Below the pieces are notes generated by a model. That model searched no databases, had not been told where the DNA came from, and saw nothing but the letters and a program-made list of their open reading frames with translations. Shown in pieces: positions 41,247 through 49,433 of a stretch of 53,891 nucleotides of DNA (its first letter is position 1; each line of letters begins with the position of its first letter). The stretch covers positions 1-53,891 of the forward strand of contig NZ_FQXA01000011.1 of NCBI RefSeq assembly GCF_900129835.1, written 5' to 3'. The translations under genes were made by a program, and so were the position numbers. This DNA comes from Stutzerimonas xanthomarina DSM 18231. Its GTDB lineage: Bacteria > Pseudomonadota > Gammaproteobacteria > Pseudomonadales > Pseudomonadaceae.

Positions 41247-41278
41247 ACCGCTCGGCCTGTACTCGCAGGCCGAGCGGT
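41247..41278. terminator. Bidirectional terminator between trkA and yhhQ
   Basis: ACCGCTCGGCCTG and CAGGCCGAGCGGT form a perfect 13-bp stem with a 6-nt loop between the convergent genes. No T-tract on either side. Confidence 0.6.
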
Positions 41279-41294
41279 AGCATGTCGAGATTCG

Positions 41295-41948
41295 TTAAGC
41301 CGTCACCGTCCGCTGGCCTGGGAAGAGGCGCACGATCGCGTTCAGCAGCATGCCGTAGAGCGGAACGAACAACGCCAGGCTGATGATCAGCTTGATGACG
41401 TAATCGACGCTGGCAATCTCCACCCAGTTCGCCGCCATGAAGGGGTCGTCGCTGTGCCAGAAGGCAATGGAGAAGAACAGAAAGGTATCCAGCAGGTTGC
41501 CGAAGATGGTCGAAGCGCTCGGCGCGATCCACCACTGGCGCAAGCGTCGCAGCCGGTCGAATACCTGGATGTCGAGGATCTGGCCGAACGCATAGCCGAG
41601 GAAGCTGGCCACCGCAATGCGGAACACGAACAGATTGAATTCTCCCAGGGCCGAGAACCCAGCGAACGCACCCTGGTGAAACAGCACCGAGACCACGTAG
41701 GAGGCGACCAGCGCTGGAATCATCACCTGGGCGATGACCCGGCGCGCCGGACCCTTGCCGAGCAAGCGCACGGTCAGGTCAGTGGCGAGAAAGATGAACG
41801 GGAAACTGAACGCGCCCCAGGTGGTGTGCCAGCCGAACAGGGTGATCGGCAGCTGCACCAGATAGTTGCTGGCGATGATGATGACGATGTGGAACGCGAT
41901 CAGACCGGCCAAAGTGGCTCGGCGGACCGATGAAGGGAGCTGCAACAT
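41295..41948 (-). CDS. yhhQ: Queuosine precursor transporter YhhQ
   Basis: A 217-residue inner-membrane protein with about six helices, of the VUT/YhhQ family (COG1738), which takes up 7-cyano- and 7-aminomethyl-7-deazaguanine for tRNA queuosine. NYLVQLPITLFGWHTTWGAF, FPFIFLATDLTVRLLG and a late SASTIFGNLLDTFLFF segment are typical. AAGGA before the ATG at 41948 is part of a preQ1-like riboswitch, consistent with feedback by the transported compound. Confidence 0.88.
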   Translation of the reverse strand: MLQLPSSVRRATLAGLIAFHIVIIIASNYLVQLPITLFGWHTTWGAFSFPFIFLATDLTVRLLGKGPARRVIAQVMIPALVASYVVSVLFHQGAFAGFSALGEFNLFVFRIAVASFLGYAFGQILDIQVFDRLRRLRQWWIAPSASTIFGNLLDTFLFFSIAFWHSDDPFMAANWVEIASVDYVIKLIISLALFVPLYGMLLNAIVRLFPGQRTVTA

Positions 41949-41953
41949 GGTAT

Positions 41954-41987
41954 TTCCTTTTTGAAGTGATGGGGTTAGGGAACCCAT
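41954..41987 (-). promoter_or_regulatory. preQ1-I-like riboswitch over the yhhQ ribosome binding site
   Basis: On the minus strand ATGGG (41987-41983) pairs with CCCAT (41973-41969), enclosing a loop TTCCCTAAC; a C/A-rich tail CACTTCAAAAA then leads to AGGA. Loop bases CCT can pair with AGG of the ribosome site, completing an H-type pseudoknot. Size (34 nt), the AACCCCA segment, the A-rich tail and the Shine-Dalgarno in the pseudoknot all match the preQ1-I aptamer. Ligand binding would shut off translation. Confidence 0.75.
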
Positions 41988-42146
41988 TGCCGTGCCGACA
42001 TGGCCCGAGCGGGGCGCATTCTAGTGGCATTTCAACCTGGCGGATAGCGTGCCCGGTCGGAATGCCTTGAACGGCTGGTCGCTCTGCCGAGGCTAACCAG
42101 CCGACGCGACCCGTCTTCACGGCCGCCCTCGATAGATATCCGGCGG

Positions 42147-43556
42147 CTAGCGAGCACCGCGAAACGCGTGGATTTCCGGGTACTGCTCAAACACGTCTCG
42201 TATGCTTGCCAGCCCCGTGCGCAAGCGCTGGTCGCTGCACTCGGCGCCGATGCACAGACGCATCGCCCTGGGCCTCTGGCTACCAGGCGGAAGGAAGGGA
42301 TCTGGCAGGGTCAATGCGATCCCGCGCGCGCGCAATTCGTGCTGCAGGGCGTCGAGTTCCCAATGTTCGGGAACGTTTAACCAGGCACTGAGCGAAGCCG
42401 GGTGGCTGCCGCGCAGGTAATCACCCAGCTCGGCGGTCACCGCTGCCTGCCGGCCAGCAATCAACTCGCGCTGCAGGCCTACCAATTCGCTGGCACGGCC
42501 GCGCTCGATCCAGCGCGTCGCGATCTCACCGAGCAGCGGCGCTGTCATCCAGCTGTTCACCCTGAAGATGCTCTCGGTACGCAACGCCAACCGCCGAGGC
42601 ATCACCAAATAGCCGAGGCGCAAGCCGGTCAGCACGGACTTGGTCAGGCTGGTGCAGTAGAACGACAGTTCCGGCAGGTAGTGGCTGAGTGGCGGCGCTG
42701 CTCGAGCGGCACCGAGCAAGGGGCCATAGACGTCATCTTCGATAACGTAGACGCCATAGCGGCGCGCGATCTCGGCGATTTCCCGTCGACGCCCGTCGGG
42801 CATCAGGCTGCTGGTGGGGTTGTTCAGGTTTGGGGTACAGACCAGCGCGGTAACCCTTTCGTTGGCGCAGATATCCTCGAAATGCTCCGGGTCGAGACCA
42901 TCGTGATCAGCCTCCAAGCCCTGCAGTTTGAAGCCGAGCACCTGAGCGGTGCCGATCACGCCGTGATCCGTACAGCTTTCACACAGCACCAGGTCGTCTG
43001 GGCCGGCCAGCGACGCGAGCGCAAGGAAGATAGCCTGAGAGGCGCCATTGGTTAGCAGCAGATCCCGCGGCGCGACCTTGAGCCCCAGCTCGGCGAGCCA
43101 TTGCGCGCCGGCCTCACGGTGATGTTCGAAGCCGGCGATTGGCCGGCAGGCATGTATCCATGGCTGCTCGTGTTCGGCGGCCAGTTCCTCGCAAGCCTGC
43201 CGCCAGTAGCGGTCATGGCGCTCGTTGCGGACGATGCGAACCGTCGAGAAATCGAGCAGCGAATGTTCGCCGCGATCAAGCATGGAAGTGGCGACCCGCT
43301 CGCTGATGCGCCGGCTGACAAAGCTGCCGCGCCCGACTTCGCAACGCACCCAGCCCTGGCGCTCCAGCTCTTTGTAGGCGTTGGTCACCGTCTGCACGCT
43401 GATATCCAGCTGCTCGGCCAGCAGCCGCTGCGTCGGCAGGCGTTGGCCATCCCGCAGCTCACCGCGCTCGATGTCGGTCGCGATGGCAGTTACCAGCAGC
43501 TTGTACTTTGACCCACCGCCATGCGCGGCGAGCAAGGCCTCTTTCCAATCGGACAT
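42147..43556 (-). CDS. MocR-type regulator (GntR-aminotransferase fusion), EnuR-like
   Basis: A 469-residue protein: GntR winged helix at residues about 15-85 (DGQRLPTQRLLAEQLDISVQ), then a fold-type I aminotransferase domain with the PLP lysine in CTSLTKSVLTGLRLGYL and NLNNPTSS. MocR proteins use PLP to sense amines rather than for catalysis. Divergent from ehuBCDA, it probably controls that operon, as EnuR does for ectoine utilisation elsewhere. Divergence is the only evidence for the target. Confidence 0.83.
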   Translation of the reverse strand: MSDWKEALLAAHGGGSKYKLLVTAIATDIERGELRDGQRLPTQRLLAEQLDISVQTVTNAYKELERQGWVRCEVGRGSFVSRRISERVATSMLDRGEHSLLDFSTVRIVRNERHDRYWRQACEELAAEHEQPWIHACRPIAGFEHHREAGAQWLAELGLKVAPRDLLLTNGASQAIFLALASLAGPDDLVLCESCTDHGVIGTAQVLGFKLQGLEADHDGLDPEHFEDICANERVTALVCTPNLNNPTSSLMPDGRRREIAEIARRYGVYVIEDDVYGPLLGAARAAPPLSHYLPELSFYCTSLTKSVLTGLRLGYLVMPRRLALRTESIFRVNSWMTAPLLGEIATRWIERGRASELVGLQRELIAGRQAAVTAELGDYLRGSHPASLSAWLNVPEHWELDALQHELRARGIALTLPDPFLPPGSQRPRAMRLCIGAECSDQRLRTGLASIRDVFEQYPEIHAFRGAR

Positions 43557-43612
43557 GACGTCTACCTCTGTCGAGCCGACAGGATCGGCTGAAGCGCACC
43601 ACCAAGCAATTG

Positions 43613-43629
43613 TCCTAGTGCAATCCTAG
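43613..43629. promoter_or_regulatory. Possible MocR operator: TCCTAG direct repeat
   Basis: TCCTAG occurs at 43613-43618 and 43624-43629, one helical turn apart, in the mocR-ehuB intergenic region. MocR regulators often bind short direct repeats. Possible but untested; no clear sigma-70 promoter is visible beside it. Confidence 0.35.
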
Positions 43630-43801
43630 GAGGAAAACCGCTTTTGCTATGCTCAGGCAGCGAAACGCGGCGCACCTCTCGCAGAAGAAGGGGCCTAAAG
43701 CCGCGTGGAGGCAGGGAATGCCCTGTCCTGATGCTCTTGAAGCTGCCCTAGAACTGCAGGCTCCGGCCCGCGAACCATAAAAAAGCACAGGAGAATTCAC
43801 G

Positions 43802-44656
43802 ATGAATCGCGCACGTCCTTTCCATTTCGGCAAGCTTCTGCTGGCCTCCGCAGTGTTCACCAGTCTTTCCCTTGGCGGTCTGGCCCACGCCGACACCCTT
43901 GATGACATCAAGGCCGAGAGCAGCGTCCGTATTGGCTATGCCAACGAGACCCCCTTTGCCTACACTGCCACCGACGGCAGCGTGACCGGCGAATCCCCTG
44001 AGATCGTCGAGAAAATCTTCCAGCAGATGGGCATCGAAACCATCAAACCCGTGCTTACGGAATGGGGCTCGCTGATTCCCGGCCTGCGCGCCAGCCGTTT
44101 CGACCTGATCGCAGCCGGCATGTACATCACGCCCGAGCGCTGCAAGCAGGTTCTGTTTACTGATCCGCACTACCAGCTGCAGGATACGCTGCTGGTCAAG
44201 GCCGGCAACCCCAAGCAATTGCAGAGCTACGAAGACATCGCCAAGGATGAGTCGATCAAACTTGCCATCATGTCCGGCACCGTCAATCTCAATTACGCAC
44301 GCAAGGCCGGCATCAAGGATTCCCAGATCGTCCAGGTTCCCGACACCACCTCGCAACTGCAGGCCGTACGCACTGGCCGCGCCGATGCTGCAGTGGGCAC
44401 TCAGTTGACCATGCGTGGGCTGGCGGAGAAGGCCGGGGATCAGGTCGAGGCGACGGATGACTTCAAAGACGACCCGGCCAACACCGGTTATGGCGCGCTG
44501 GCGTTCCGCCCGGAAGACAAGGCGCTGCGTGACGCAGTCAACGCCGAGCTGAAGAAATGGCTTGGCAGCGAGGAGCATCTCAAAACCGTCGAGCCCTTCG
44601 GCTTCGACCGCTCGAACATCACCGATAAGACCGCTGAGGAACTCTGCAGCGCCTGA
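43802..44656 (+). CDS. ehuB: Ectoine/hydroxyectoine-binding periplasmic protein
   Basis: A 284-residue family 3 solute-binding protein with a signal peptide (LLLASAVFTSLSLGGLAHA). RIGYANETPFAYTATDG, GESPEIVEKIF, TEWGSLIPGLRASRFDLIAA and GMYITPERC match EhuB. It delivers ectoines to the EhuCD permease. AGGAGAATTC precedes the ATG. First gene of the operon; a 245-bp gap with a strong hairpin separates it from ehuC. Confidence 0.88.
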   Translation: MNRARPFHFGKLLLASAVFTSLSLGGLAHADTLDDIKAESSVRIGYANETPFAYTATDGSVTGESPEIVEKIFQQMGIETIKPVLTEWGSLIPGLRASRFDLIAAGMYITPERCKQVLFTDPHYQLQDTLLVKAGNPKQLQSYEDIAKDESIKLAIMSGTVNLNYARKAGIKDSQIVQVPDTTSQLQAVRTGRADAAVGTQLTMRGLAEKAGDQVEATDDFKDDPANTGYGALAFRPEDKALRDAVNAELKKWLGSEEHLKTVEPFGFDRSNITDKTAEELCSA

Positions 44657-44679
44657 TCCACTGGCGCATGAACAAGGAA

Positions 44680-44708
44680 CCGGCGCGGGCTTTTTGAGCC
44701 CCTGCCGG
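44680..44708 (+). terminator. Intercistronic hairpin after ehuB
   Basis: CCGGCGCGGGCT and AGCCCCTGCCGG pair at 11 of 12 positions (one a G-T wobble) around TTTTG. No T-run follows. Probably stabilises the ehuB message or attenuates ehuCDA. The remainder of 44657-44901 shows no gene. Confidence 0.5.
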
Positions 44709-44901
44709 GCTCCCACGTGAATAGCCTTCAGATAGCTCTACCCCTTCTCTCCGGCTCCGTCGCAACACTGCGATGCGACCACTTTCGACTGGCCTGTTGC
44801 CCGTCGCGTAACGCTACCCGGCGCCACGATCGGCCCTCCCACGCAGCCAAGCCTGACGGGCGACCTGCTCCTATCGCCGCGCCGCTAACCGGAAATCCAC
44901 G

Positions 44902-45561
44902 ATGAACGAACTACTCCCACTCATGCTAGAGGGAGCCTGGGTGACCGTGAAGATCACCTTTTTTGGCTCGCTGCTGGCGATACTCGCCGCACTGATCGGC
45001 GCCCTAGGCCGCCTTTCTCCGATCAAGCCGCTGCGCTGGGCGGCCATCGCTTATATCGAAGTGTTCCGCGGCAGCTCGTTGCTGGTGCAGCTGTTCTGGC
45101 TCTATTTTGTGCTGCCGATGCCCCCGTTCAACATTGCCATGAGCGCATTCAATGTCGCGGTGATCGGCCTCGGCCTGAACATCGGCGCCTACGGTGCCGA
45201 GGTGCTTCGCGGCGCGATCCGCTCAGTGCATGAAGGGCAGTACGAAGCCTGTCAGGCGCTGAACATGACCGCCGGTCAGCGCCTGCGCAGGGTCATCCTG
45301 CCGCAAGCGCTGCTGGCGGCAATCCCGCCCGGTACCAACCTGCTGATCGAGTTACTGAAAAACACGTCGCTGGTGTCGCTGATCACCTTGTCGGACCTGG
45401 CGTTCCGGGCTCGTCAGCTTGATCAGGCAACCCTGATGACACTGGAAATCTTCGGTCTGGCGCTGGTGATGTATTTCGTGCTCGCGCAGATCATCAACTT
45501 CTCCATGCGCACCCTAGAGCGGCGTCTGGCGCGCGGCCGCATGCGAGGGGGCATGTCATGA
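44902..45561 (+). CDS. ehuC: Ectoine/hydroxyectoine ABC permease
   Basis: A 219-residue inner-membrane protein of the HisMQ type, with about five helices and the EAA-loop sequence EACQALNMTAGQRLRRVILPQA that contacts the ATPase. Pairs with EhuD. Its stop overlaps the ehuD start (ATGTCATG region, 4 bp). Confidence 0.87.
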   Translation: MNELLPLMLEGAWVTVKITFFGSLLAILAALIGALGRLSPIKPLRWAAIAYIEVFRGSSLLVQLFWLYFVLPMPPFNIAMSAFNVAVIGLGLNIGAYGAEVLRGAIRSVHEGQYEACQALNMTAGQRLRRVILPQALLAAIPPGTNLLIELLKNTSLVSLITLSDLAFRARQLDQATLMTLEIFGLALVMYFVLAQIINFSMRTLERRLARGRMRGGMS

Positions 45562-46217
45562 ACTTCTTCGATTGGAACTTCGCCTGGGAGATTTTGCCCA
45601 GACTGCTCGATGCCTCACTGAAAACCATCGGCATCACCATTGCCGGGTTTTCCATCGCCATCGTGTTGGGCCTGTTCCTGGCGGTGGCACGACGCAGCCG
45701 GCATCGCTGGTTGTCCTGGCCGATGACCGGCTTGATCGAGTTCATCCGCAGCACACCGCTGCTGATTCAGGTGTATTTCCTGTTCTTCGTGTTGCCCAAC
45801 TACGGTTTCAACCTGTCCGCGCTGCAAGCTGGGATCATCGGCATCGCACTGCACTACGCCTGCTACACGGCCGAGGTCTACCGCGCCGGACTCGACGCGG
45901 TACCGCGCGCGCAATGGGAGGCGGTGACGGCGCTGAACATGAAACCGCTCAACGCCTACCGCAAAGTAATCTTGCCGCAGGCGCTGCGACCCATCCTGCC
46001 AGCGCTGGGCAACTACATGATCTCGATGCTCAAAGACACGCCCGTGCTCTCCGCCATCACCGTGGTGGAAATCATGCAGCGGGCCAAGAACATCGGCTCG
46101 GAACACTTCCGTTACCTGGAGCCGATCACCATGGTCGGCCTGTTCTTCCTTATTCTCAGTCTCGGCCTCGCCTGGTTCGTTCGCCGACTGGAAAACCGAA
46201 TGGAGCTTGCCCGATGA
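45558..46217 (+). CDS. ehuD: Ectoine/hydroxyectoine ABC permease
   Basis: A 219-residue HisMQ-type permease with EAVTALNMKPLNAYRKVILP as its EAA loop and PLLIQVYFLFFVLP as a typical helix. Forms the membrane channel with EhuC. Overlaps both neighbours by ATGA. Confidence 0.87.
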   Translation: MNFFDWNFAWEILPRLLDASLKTIGITIAGFSIAIVLGLFLAVARRSRHRWLSWPMTGLIEFIRSTPLLIQVYFLFFVLPNYGFNLSALQAGIIGIALHYACYTAEVYRAGLDAVPRAQWEAVTALNMKPLNAYRKVILPQALRPILPALGNYMISMLKDTPVLSAITVVEIMQRAKNIGSEHFRYLEPITMVGLFFLILSLGLAWFVRRLENRMELAR

Positions 46218-47047
46218 ACGCATCGATGCCTGCCGGCGACACACAAAACCTAGCCAGCACCGCCAACGAGCCAGAGCTGATGGTGCAGTTTCGCGATGTG
46301 AGCAAACACTTCGGTGATCTGACCGTACTCAACCATCTCAACCTGGATGTCCGAACGGGCGAGAAGGTGGCGATCATCGGACCCAGTGGATCGGGTAAGT
46401 CCACGCTTTTACGGGCGCTGATGACCCTGGAAGATATCGACGAAGGCGTGATCATGGTTGATGACCAGCCGCTGACCCACATGCCGGATGCCGGTGGCAA
46501 TCTGGTTCGCGCCAACGCACGGCATCTGCGTCGCGTCCGCGGCAAGGTGGGTATGGTGTTCCAGAGCTTCAACCTATTCCCGCACATGAGCACCCGGCAG
46601 AATGTGATGGAAGCACCGGTGCAGGTACTAGGGCTGTCGAAAAAGGAAGCCCGCGAGCGTGCCGAAGAGCTGCTGGCCATGGTCGGGCTGGAAGACAAAC
46701 TCGACCATTATCCTTCGCAACTGTCCGGCGGCCAGCAACAGCGCGTCGCCATTGCCCGTGCCTTGGCGATGCGGCCCAAGGTGATGCTGTTCGACGAGGT
46801 GACATCAGCGCTGGATCCAGAGCTCTGCGGCGAAGTGCTCAATGTCATCCGCAGACTGGGCGATGCGCACAGCCTGACGATGCTAATGGTGACCCATCAG
46901 ATGGGTTTCGCTCGGGAATTCGCAGATCGCGTGTGCTTCTTCAATGAAGGACGAATCCACGAGCAGGGCACCCCGGACGAGCTGTTCGGCAACCCTCAGG
47001 AAACCCGCACACAGGAGTTTCTCAGTGCGGTAACCCAGGCGAGCTAG
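46214..47047 (+). CDS. ehuA: Ectoine/hydroxyectoine ABC ATPase
   Basis: A 277-residue ATP-binding subunit: Walker A GPSGSGKST, Q-loop VFQSFNLFPHM, signature LSGGQQQRVAIARA, Walker B VMLFDEVTSALD, switch His in VTHQ. An extra N-terminal segment of about 25 residues precedes the domain. ATG at 46214 overlaps the ehuD stop. Last gene of the operon; no eut/doe catabolic genes follow. Confidence 0.88.
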   Translation: MNASMPAGDTQNLASTANEPELMVQFRDVSKHFGDLTVLNHLNLDVRTGEKVAIIGPSGSGKSTLLRALMTLEDIDEGVIMVDDQPLTHMPDAGGNLVRANARHLRRVRGKVGMVFQSFNLFPHMSTRQNVMEAPVQVLGLSKKEARERAEELLAMVGLEDKLDHYPSQLSGGQQQRVAIARALAMRPKVMLFDEVTSALDPELCGEVLNVIRRLGDAHSLTMLMVTHQMGFAREFADRVCFFNEGRIHEQGTPDELFGNPQETRTQEFLSAVTQAS

Positions 47048-47112
47048 GCTAGAGGTCAGAGCACGTCACGGCTTCATCGGCTGCTTCAGGAAGGATTTCC
47101 CAGGGGAACGCA

Positions 47113-47430
47113 ATGATCGAATCACTGCAGAAGATGCTGGCCAAAGGCATGGACAACCCCATGCTGCGCTTCGGGCTTGGTAAGGGCTACCTGGATCTTG
47201 GGGACGCAGCTGAAGCGGCGATTCATTTGCAACGCTGCGTCGAACAGGATCCGAAATACTCTGCCGCCTGGAAGCTGCTCGGCAAGGCATTAAAAGCTTG
47301 TGGGGATCTCGACGGCGCGAGGCGCGCCTGGGAACAAGGTCTGCTCGCGGCGCAAGCACACGGTGACAAGCAAGCCGAGAAGGAAATGGATGTGTTTCTA
47401 CGCAAGCTGAACAAACAGGCCGGCAGCTAG
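47113..47430 (+). CDS. Small TPR protein
   Basis: A 105-residue protein with about two tetratricopeptide repeats: NPMLRFGLGKGYLDLGDAAE and YSAAWKLLGKALKACGDLDG, each with the W/L-G-Y-A-P pattern partly preserved. No signal peptide; a cytoplasmic adaptor of unknown partner. The same small TPR gene lies near trkA and tag in other Pseudomonas. GGGGAA lies upstream. Confidence 0.8.
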   Translation: MIESLQKMLAKGMDNPMLRFGLGKGYLDLGDAAEAAIHLQRCVEQDPKYSAAWKLLGKALKACGDLDGARRAWEQGLLAAQAHGDKQAEKEMDVFLRKLNKQAGS

Positions 47431-47463
47431 CGCCAGCCGGTCGCACACCCTGCCGGACCGCTA

Positions 47464-47736
47464 CTAATCGGGCTGGACGAAGCGCAAGCCAACACCCTCA
47501 GCATCGACACGCATCACTTCCATTTGCAGCACAGGGGCAGGAATGGGGAGATCCTGCACCTGCCCACTGACCGTCATGCCCGGCTGCAACTCGGTCAACT
47601 GCGGGTGTTTTACGTAGACGCCGCCATCCGAGAGATCTCGGGTGTGTGCGAACACCTCGCCAAATGACTCGTGGGTAATGCGGATACGGCACTTCATGGG
47701 TGCGCGTGGATGCTGCCGCTGATTCGGATTTCCCAT
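47464..47736 (-). CDS. PilZ domain protein
   Basis: A 90-residue single-domain PilZ protein. RQHPRAPMKCRIRI holds a variant of the RxxxR c-di-GMP motif, and TRDLSDGGVYVK the D/NxSxxG motif. It may bind c-di-GMP. Follows the lipid A acyltransferase gene on the same strand. Confidence 0.87.
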   Translation of the reverse strand: MGNPNQRQHPRAPMKCRIRITHESFGEVFAHTRDLSDGGVYVKHPQLTELQPGMTVSGQVQDLPIPAPVLQMEVMRVDAEGVGLRFVQPD

Positions 47737-47763
47737 TGAAGTCCTTTGCTGGGTGAGCTGTCG

Positions 47764-48651
47764 TTAGTACCAGCGTTTTTCGCCCGCTGGCCGCTTTTTG
47801 AAGCGTTTCATCGTCCACATGTACTGGCTCGGCCAAGTCCGCACGTAGCGCTCGATGACGCCGCTCATGGCTGCCACCGCGACCTCGACGTCCTCGTCGT
47901 ACATGGCTGGAGGTGCCGCCTCGAGAATGACCTTGTAGCCCGAACCATCATCCAAGCGCAACGCGTGAAGAAACACCCCTACCGCTTTGCCGCCCGTCAG
48001 CATGCCAGGCACGAACTTGCTCGTCAGCGCCTGTGTGCCAAGGAACGGCACGAAAACGCCGGCGCCCTCGCTGGGTTCCGGATCCGCGGGTATGCCCACG
48101 GCGCCGCCCTTTCGGACTTCCTTGATGACGCTGATGATGCCCTCTCGGGTTGAGGGCGCGACCTTGTTGCCCAGTTGGACACGCTGGCGTTGCAGGAGAT
48201 CATCGACCGCCTTGAGCTTCGGCGGGCGATAGAAAATGATCGGTGTGCATTGTGCGCAGTAGAAGTGATTGAGGACTTCCCAGTTGCCCAGATGGCTGGT
48301 GATGCCTACGACTCCCTTGCCTGAAGTCAAAGCTTGCTCCAGCACTTCCAGCCCCTCGACTTCCTTGACCAGCCGCAGCGTCTTGTCTGCTGGCCAGATC
48401 CAGGCGCAGGCACTCTCAGTGAACGCCATGCCGATCTGCTGCAGGCTCTGTCCGAGCAAGCGCTCGCGCTCGATAGCATCGAGTTCTGGAAAGCACTTGG
48501 AAAGATTGATCCGGGCGACTTCGCGAGAACGGTTGGGCAGCTTCCACATCAGCCAGCCAATGAAGCGACCCGACCCCTGAACTGCGCGCCAGGGGAGTAG
48601 GGCGAACAGGCGCAGAAAGCCAACCACCAGCGCACCTTTGAGCTTGTCCAA
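47764..48651 (-). CDS. Lipid A biosynthesis acyltransferase (HtrB/LpxL family)
   Basis: A 295-residue inner-membrane acyltransferase that adds a secondary acyl chain to lipid A. HLGNWE is the HX4E catalytic motif; an N-terminal hydrophobic segment (GALVVGFLRLFALLPW) anchors it. Translation starts at TTG 48651 with GGGAG upstream, giving MDKLKGAL; the longer frame starts at another TTG (48672) without a good site. Confidence 0.87.
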   Translation of the reverse strand: MDKLKGALVVGFLRLFALLPWRAVQGSGRFIGWLMWKLPNRSREVARINLSKCFPELDAIERERLLGQSLQQIGMAFTESACAWIWPADKTLRLVKEVEGLEVLEQALTSGKGVVGITSHLGNWEVLNHFYCAQCTPIIFYRPPKLKAVDDLLQRQRVQLGNKVAPSTREGIISVIKEVRKGGAVGIPADPEPSEGAGVFVPFLGTQALTSKFVPGMLTGGKAVGVFLHALRLDDGSGYKVILEAAPPAMYDEDVEVAVAAMSGVIERYVRTWPSQYMWTMKRFKKRPAGEKRWY

Positions 48652-48727
48652 GGATCTCTCCCGAAAAATCAAAGACGCTAGTGTAACTGCTTAGCGCGAT
48701 TGGCTACCCCTAAGGCGTCACAGCCGT

Positions 48728-49294
48728 TTAGGTGCTAGCCGGTACCCGCGCCAGAGCGGGGTAACGATCGCAGTCAGTGGTGTGGTCCATGACCATGCCG
48801 CACGCCTGCATATAGGCGTAACAGATGGTCGGGCCGACAAAGCCGAACCCGGCCTTCTTCAATGCACGGCTCATGGCCTCGGCTTCGGCGGTCACCGCAG
48901 GCACCTGGTTGATCGACTCGAAATGGTTGACCTTCGGCTCGCCCCCAACGAAGGACCACAACCAACCCACCGGGTCGTCCAACTCGAGCCAGAGCTGGGC
49001 ATTGCGCCTTGCGGCTTCGAGTTTTCGACGGTTGCGGATGATGCCGGCGTCGAGCATGCGTTCGTCGATCTCGGCATCGGTCATCTGTGCCAGACGCGTC
49101 GGATCGAAGCCGAACAACACCTGGCGATAACGCTCTCGCTTGCGCAACACCGTGATCCAGGACAGTCCCGCCTGTGCGCCTTCAAGAACGAGAAATTCGA
49201 AGAGGACCTGAGGATCACGAGTGGGAACACCCCACTCGCTATCGTGGTAGTCGATGTATAACGGGTCGTCACTGCACCAGGCGCAACGCGGCAT
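48728..49294 (-). CDS. tag: DNA-3-methyladenine glycosylase I
   Basis: A 188-residue base-excision enzyme that removes 3-methyladenine. CAWCSDDPLYIDYHDSEWG has the zinc cysteines and histidine, and LEGAQAGLSWITVLRKRERY the helix-hairpin-helix region. Further zinc ligands are near the C-terminus (Cys and His in MDHTTDC). Divergent from glyQ. Confidence 0.95.
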   Translation of the reverse strand: MPRCAWCSDDPLYIDYHDSEWGVPTRDPQVLFEFLVLEGAQAGLSWITVLRKRERYRQVLFGFDPTRLAQMTDAEIDERMLDAGIIRNRRKLEAARRNAQLWLELDDPVGWLWSFVGGEPKVNHFESINQVPAVTAEAEAMSRALKKAGFGFVGPTICYAYMQACGMVMDHTTDCDRYPALARVPAST

Positions 49295-49391
49295 GTTTTC
49301 AGATCCTTGAACGCGGCGAAAAGCCGATCGGAAGTGCCACCGGCGCTACGCCGTAGAGCACGTGTCTCCACGGGTTCGAGCCGTTATCGGG

Positions 49392-49397
49392 TATACT
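49392..49397 (+). promoter_or_regulatory. Likely -10 box of glyQS
   Basis: TATACT preceded by GGG, about 37 bp before the glyQ start. No convincing -35 hexamer at the usual spacing, so it may be an extended -10 promoter. Confidence 0.45.
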
Positions 49398-49433
49398 CCG
49401 AGGCTTTCTGTCGAAGCCAGCACAGGTGAAATT

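Noticed and set aside
49295..49433. T-box or other leader riboswitch upstream of glyQ
   Set aside because: The leader is too short, with no specifier or T-box sequence. T-boxes are not expected in this lineage.
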